From contig DASQWR010000037.1 in assembly GCA_035640155.1 (NCBI GenBank), forward strand, positions 1-34,544: 34,544 nt of DNA. The letters run 5' to 3'. A program made the translations under genes and the position numbers. A model generated the notes under the pieces. It was not told the origin of the DNA. It saw only the letters and a program-made list of their open reading frames with translations, and ran no database searches. This DNA is from JALYQB01 sp035640155 (GTDB lineage Bacteria; Actinomycetota; Actinomycetes; Mycobacteriales; Pseudonocardiaceae). Numbering within the stretch: the first letter of the stretch is position 1; the number at the start of each line of letters is the position of its first letter. Of this stretch, positions 31,434 through 34,544 are shown one piece after another.

Positions 31434-31819
31434 GCGCTCAGCTCCCCTCCTCGACCGATGCAGCTCGACCCGTTGGGCGAGCAGCCGGATGTCGTCCCCG
31501 TTCGCGGTCGCGAGCCCCCCGTAGCCGCTGTTGGGCGGCGGCGTCGACGGCGTGCAGCGCGAGGCCGTCGTCGACGAGGTGGCGCAGCACCGCCACGATC
31601 CTCGACGGTGACGGTCAGCTCCGGCGACGGGGCGAACACCATGATCCGGTCGAACGCACGGCCGACACTAGCTCCCGCGGCCGTGCTCGCGCGCGCCGTC
31701 GTCGCCGTGTCGAGCCGCAGCGCGATCTCCAGGCCGAGCCCTGGCACCCAGGACACCGCCTCGGTCACCACGTCGCCGCCCAGCACGGCGAGGGCGTGGG
31801 CGGCGAGCAGCAGCAGCAT
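31434..31819 (-). pseudogene. Fused gene remnants (MrpA-like, PfkB-like, unknown)
   Basis: One frame from 31819 starts MLLLLAAHALAVLGGDVVTE, continues with AVSWVPGLGLEIALRLD (to about 31706) and resembles the N-terminus of Na+/H+ antiporter subunit MrpA with an internal deletion. The same frame then reads RAFDRIMVFAPSPELTVTVED (to 31592), which resembles the N-terminus of a PfkB-family sugar kinase. Next, from 31596, another frame gives VAVLRHLVDDGLALHAVDAA, and after a C6 run (31515-31520) a third frame gives TANGDDIRLLAQRVELHRS, leading into surE. No intact gene exists here; family names are from memory. Confidence 0.6.
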
Positions 31820-31863
31820 CGGGACAAGTCATATCGCACCCGGCGGCTCGCACCCGGCGGCGC

Positions 31864-32208
31864 TCAGCCGTCGGCCAGCACCACTGTCAGGGGCCGCCCG
31901 TGCGGCGCGGCCACTGCCTCCTCGAGAATCGAGAGGACCGCGCGGTAGGTCACCGGGTCGGCATCGGCCAGCTCGCCGTGACCGGACCAGATCAGGATGT
32001 GCTCGCCCTCGGCCTGCCACGACAGGTCGGTCAGGCAGTCCAGCAGCGCGTCGAGGTCATGCCCCAACCAGGACGGGAACTCCAGCGCGGCGGCGAACGC
32101 GTCGAGCGCCTCGGTGCGGCTGCGGACCGGACCGACCAGATGCGCGACCGCGCCGCGGTCCTGCGCCTCGGCGAGTGCCGTCGTGACGTCGGTGACGCGG
32201 CTCAGCAC
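31864..32208 (-). CDS. Barstar-family protein
   Basis: This 114-residue protein has the barstar layout: a first strand with VAHLVGPVRSRTEALDAFAAALEFPSWLGHDLDALLDCLTDLSW, which includes the loop and helix that contact barnase-type RNases, then HILIWSGHGELADADPVTYRAVLSILEEAV and a last strand LTVVLAD. Barstar proteins inhibit ribonuclease toxins. No barnase-like toxin was seen in the window, so it may be an orphan immunity protein. The GTG start is 4 bases after the stop of the membrane miniprotein gene, so they form an operon. Confidence 0.88.
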   Translation of the reverse strand: MLSRVTDVTTALAEAQDRGAVAHLVGPVRSRTEALDAFAAALEFPSWLGHDLDALLDCLTDLSWQAEGEHILIWSGHGELADADPVTYRAVLSILEEAVAAPHGRPLTVVLADG

Positions 32209-32212
32209 CGGC

Positions 32213-32428
32213 TCATCGATCCGGGTCGGCGTCCTGCTGGCGGCTGAGCCGCTCCGAGGCGAGGCTCACGCCACGGTCGATTCCCCTGGCCACCCACCAG
32301 CAGACCGGCAGCAGCACCCCCATCAGCACCGTCACCTGCACCGGGAGCCAGAGCTGGGTGAGCCAGAACTCGACGCCGCCCCACCAGCTCCCCATGGCCT
32401 GCCAGCCGTCGGACAGCGCAGCGAGCAT
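32213..32428 (-). CDS. 71-residue membrane miniprotein
   Basis: The protein has an aromatic-rich N-terminus (MLAALSDGWQAMGSWWGGVEFWL), one transmembrane segment (LWLPVQVTVLMGVLLPVCWWVARG) and a charged tail (IDRGVSLASERLSRQQDADPDR). No family recognised. It is the first gene of a unit with barstar. A TACCCT on the minus strand (32435-32440) is 6 bases before the ATG, giving a leaderless start. Confidence 0.7.
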   Translation of the reverse strand: MLAALSDGWQAMGSWWGGVEFWLTQLWLPVQVTVLMGVLLPVCWWVARGIDRGVSLASERLSRQQDADPDR

Positions 32429-32434
32429 CCCAGC

Positions 32435-32440
32435 AGGGTA
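32435..32440 (-). promoter_or_regulatory. -10 element of the miniprotein-barstar unit
   Basis: On the minus strand TACCCT (TANNNT) is followed by GCTGGG and the ATG at 32428, the same 6-base spacing as other leaderless starts in this window. The divergent oxidoreductase gene starts 72 bases away. Confidence 0.45.
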
Positions 32441-32500
32441 GCCGCCCCTGCTCGGATCGACCGCTCTGGCCGGCCGCAACCGGCAGTAGGTTGGGAGACC

Positions 32501-33466
32501 ATGTTCGCCGTCTACGCTGACCGTCCCGAAGCCGATGATCCGCTGGCCGCCCTGACGGTCGGGGAACGCCCCGATCCCGACGTGCCCGCCGGTTCCGTCG
32601 CGGTCTCCGTGCGCGCGGCGAGCCTCAACATGCACGACGTGTGGACATTGCGTGGGGTTGGCATCAAGCCCGACCAGTTCCCGATGATCCTCGGCTGTGA
32701 CGGGGCCGGCGTGCTCGCGGACGGCTCCGAGGTGGTGCTGCACCCGGTGGTGACCAGCCCCGGCTGGACGGGGGACGAGACCCTCGACCCGAAGCGCAGC
32801 CTGCTCACCGAACGGCTGCAGGGCACCTTCGCCGACACTGTCGTGGTGCCTGCGCGCAACGTGCTGCCCAAGCCTGAGTCGCTGAGCTTCACCCAGGCTG
32901 CCTGCATGGGCACCGCCTGGCTGACCGCGTACCGGATGTTGTTCGTGAAGTCCGGGCTGCGGCCGGGGCAGACGATGCTGGTGCAGGGCGCCTCCGGTGG
33001 CGTGTCCACCGCGCTGGTGCAGCTCGGGCACGCCGCTGGGATGCGGGTCTGGGTCACCGGTCGCAGTGGGCAAAAGCGAGAGCTGGCCAGCGCACTGGGC
33101 GCAGAGGGGGTGTTCGAGTCCGGCACGCGGCTGCCCGACCGGGTGGACGGGGTGTTCGAGACGGTCGGGAAGGCGACCTGGGAGCACACCATGAAGTCGC
33201 TCAAGCCCGGCGGGATCGTGGTCTGCTCCGGCGCCACCACTGGCGACGCCGACGCCGCGCAACTACAGCGGCTGTTCTTCCTGCAGCTGCGGGTGGTCGG
33301 CTCCACGATGGGTACCCGCGACGAGCTCGCCGACCTGCTGGCCTTCCTCGCCGTCACCGGGGTGCGTCCCCAGATCGGTGCCGAGCTGGCGATGACCGAC
33401 GCCACGCAGGGGTTCGAGGCCATGCTCGGCGGGGACACCGCCGGAAAGATCGTCCTCACCCGCTGA
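32501..33466 (+). CDS. MDR-superfamily zinc-independent alcohol dehydrogenase/quinone oxidoreductase
   Basis: This 321-residue medium-chain reductase has an N-terminal GroES-like domain (VAVSVRAASLNMHDVWTLRGV, FPMILGCDGAGVL) and a nucleotide-binding fold (TMLVQGASGGVSTALVQLGHAAGMRVWVTGRS). The Cys/His ligands of zinc enzymes are not present. NADPH is the likely cofactor; the substrate is unknown. The ATG at 32501 follows GGGAGA, with a TAGGTT at 32487-32492. It converges with lepA with 7 bases between stops. Confidence 0.9.
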   Translation: MFAVYADRPEADDPLAALTVGERPDPDVPAGSVAVSVRAASLNMHDVWTLRGVGIKPDQFPMILGCDGAGVLADGSEVVLHPVVTSPGWTGDETLDPKRSLLTERLQGTFADTVVVPARNVLPKPESLSFTQAACMGTAWLTAYRMLFVKSGLRPGQTMLVQGASGGVSTALVQLGHAAGMRVWVTGRSGQKRELASALGAEGVFESGTRLPDRVDGVFETVGKATWEHTMKSLKPGGIVVCSGATTGDADAAQLQRLFFLQLRVVGSTMGTRDELADLLAFLAVTGVRPQIGAELAMTDATQGFEAMLGGDTAGKIVLTR

Positions 33467-33473
33467 TGACTTA

Positions 33474-34544
33474 CTACTTCTTGGCCTTGGCGGTGTCGCC
33501 GATCTCGGTGGACAGCGCCGCGACGAAGGCCTCCTGCGGGACCTCGACCCGCCCGATGGTCTTCATCCGCCGCTTACCCTCCTTCTGGCGCTCCAGCAGC
33601 TTGCGCTTGCGGGTGATGTCACCGCCGTAGCACTTCGCGAGCACGTCCTTTCGGATCGCGCGGATGGTCTCCCGCGCGATGACCCGCGACCCGACCGCAG
33701 CCTGGATGGGCACCTCGAACTGCTGGCGCGGGATGAGCTCGCGCAGCCGGGCCGCCATCCGCGTGCCATAGGAGTACGCGGCGTCGCGGTGCACGATCGC
33801 GGAGAACGCATCCACCGGCTCGCCCTGCAGCAGGATGTCGACCTTCACCAGGTTCGCGGGCTGCTCCCCGGCCTCCTCGTAGTCCATCGACGCGTAGCCC
33901 CGGGTGCGCGACTTCAACGCGTCGAAGAAGTCGAAGACGATCTCCGCCATCGGCATCACGTAGCGCAGCTCGACCCGGGACTCCGAGAGGTAGTCCATGC
34001 CCTGCAGCTCGCCGCGGCGGCTCTGGCACAGCTCCATGATCGTCCCGATGAACTCGGCGGGCGCGAGCACCGTGCACCTGACGACCGGCTCGTGCACCTC
34101 GCCGATCCGGCCGTCGGGCCAGTCCGACGGGTTCGTGACAATGACCTCGGTGCCGTCCTCCATCGTCACCCGGTTCACGACCGTGGGAGCGGTGGAGATG
34201 AGGTCGAGGCCGAACTCGCGCTCCAGCCGGTCGCGGGTGATCTCCAGGTGCAACAGGCCGAGGAAGCCGCAGCGGAACCCGAACCCGAGAGCTGTGGACG
34301 TCTCCGGCTCGTAGGTCAGCGCCGCGTCGTTGAGCTGCAGCTTGTCCAGCGCCTCACGCAGCTCCGGATAGTCACCGCCGTCCACCGGGTAGAGGCCCGC
34401 GAACACCATCGGCTTGGGGTCGCGGTAGCCGACGAGCGGCTCGGTGGCGCCCTTGCGCTCGCTGGTCACGGTGTCGCCGACCCGGGACTGCCGGACGTCC
34501 TTCACCCCGGTGATGAGGTAGCCCACCTCGCCGACCCCGAGGCC
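33474..34544 (-). CDS. lepA: Elongation factor 4, C-terminal part (continues past the window)
   Basis: This is the C-terminal 356 residues of the LepA/EF4 back-translocating GTPase. The GTPase domain is outside the window. The visible part begins at LGVGEVGYLITGVKDV (domain II). EF-G-like domains III and V follow, with GFGFRCGFLGLLHLEITRDRLEREFGLDLI, and then the LepA-specific C-terminal domain: IPRQQFEVPIQAAVGSRVIARETIRAIRKDVLAKCYGGDITRKRKLLERQKEGKRRMK. There are no stops or frameshifts, and the frame remains open to the right edge. Confidence 0.96.
   Translation of the reverse strand, partial: GLGVGEVGYLITGVKDVRQSRVGDTVTSERKGATEPLVGYRDPKPMVFAGLYPVDGGDYPELREALDKLQLNDAALTYEPETSTALGFGFRCGFLGLLHLEITRDRLEREFGLDLISTAPTVVNRVTMEDGTEVIVTNPSDWPDGRIGEVHEPVVRCTVLAPAEFIGTIMELCQSRRGELQGMDYLSESRVELRYVMPMAEIVFDFFDALKSRTRGYASMDYEEAGEQPANLVKVDILLQGEPVDAFSAIVHRDAAYSYGTRMAARLRELIPRQQFEVPIQAAVGSRVIARETIRAIRKDVLAKCYGGDITRKRKLLERQKEGKRRMKTIGRVEVPQEAFVAALSTEIGDTAKAKK

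Overview
The window is high-GC DNA from an actinobacterium, most likely a member of the Pseudonocardiaceae or a relative (inference from gene content, GTG-rich starts and synteny). The order glyS, smtB-zur, ybjN-like, uppS, recO, era, cda-like, corC-like, ybeY, phoH, rsmE, dnaJ2, hrcA, hemW, sulfite reductase, cysH, sirohydrochlorin chelatase and lepA follows the Mycobacterium tuberculosis Rv2357c-Rv2404c neighbourhood, with lineage-specific material between the conserved blocks.

Layout. 1-3108: glyS, a small monooxygenase-like protein, a small membrane protein, and the zinc-sensing pair smtB-zur. 3109-4533: an insertion in the conserved order, holding a 5'-truncated peptide/nickel-type ABC ATPase, a VapBC toxin-antitoxin pair and a bidirectional hairpin terminator. 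4519-6644: ybjN-like, uppS and recO. 6645-7318: a spacer with a perfect CRP-type palindrome, then a small DUF4190-like membrane protein. 7319-12763: the leftward ribosome/RNA cluster era, cda-like pseudoenzyme, corC-like, ybeY, phoH. PhoH is split by a 358-residue intein with class 3 (Trp-Cys-Thr) signatures and LAGLIDADG motifs. 12828-18328: a Tat/lipoprotein alpha/beta hydrolase, a large hairpin, and rsmE, dnaJ2, hrcA, hemW.

18429-20235: a leftward DprA-like plus phosphoribosyltransferase module. Both genes are broken by single-base G/C-run indels, and a near-consensus actinobacterial LexA (SOS) box lies upstream. 20224-26508: a rightward assimilatory sulfur operon. It starts with a predicted leaderless CysCys leader peptide, then hairpins that could mask the first ribosome binding site, then sulfite reductase, a 57-residue zinc ribbon, APS reductase, APS kinase, CysD, CysN and sirohydrochlorin chelatase. 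Almost all junctions overlap by 4 bases. Convergent to it, 26661-27780 holds a frameshifted TauE/SafE permease preceded by a second cysteine leader peptide and a 9-bp stem that abuts the leader stop codon. Both units therefore look like parts of one cysteine-responsive regulon.

27818-29717: three small, overlapping unknown genes downstream of an XRE-TPR regulator. Then come a divergent enoyl-CoA hydratase, surE, a stretch of gene remnants (MrpA-like and PfkB-like pieces), an orphan barstar with a membrane miniprotein, an MDR oxidoreductase, and the 3' two-thirds of lepA, which runs off the right edge.

The observations most worth following are the class 3 intein in phoH, the paired cysteine leader peptides with their structured RNA, and the SOS-box-linked DprA-PRTase module. 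All calls come from reading the sequence. No database search or folding program was run.
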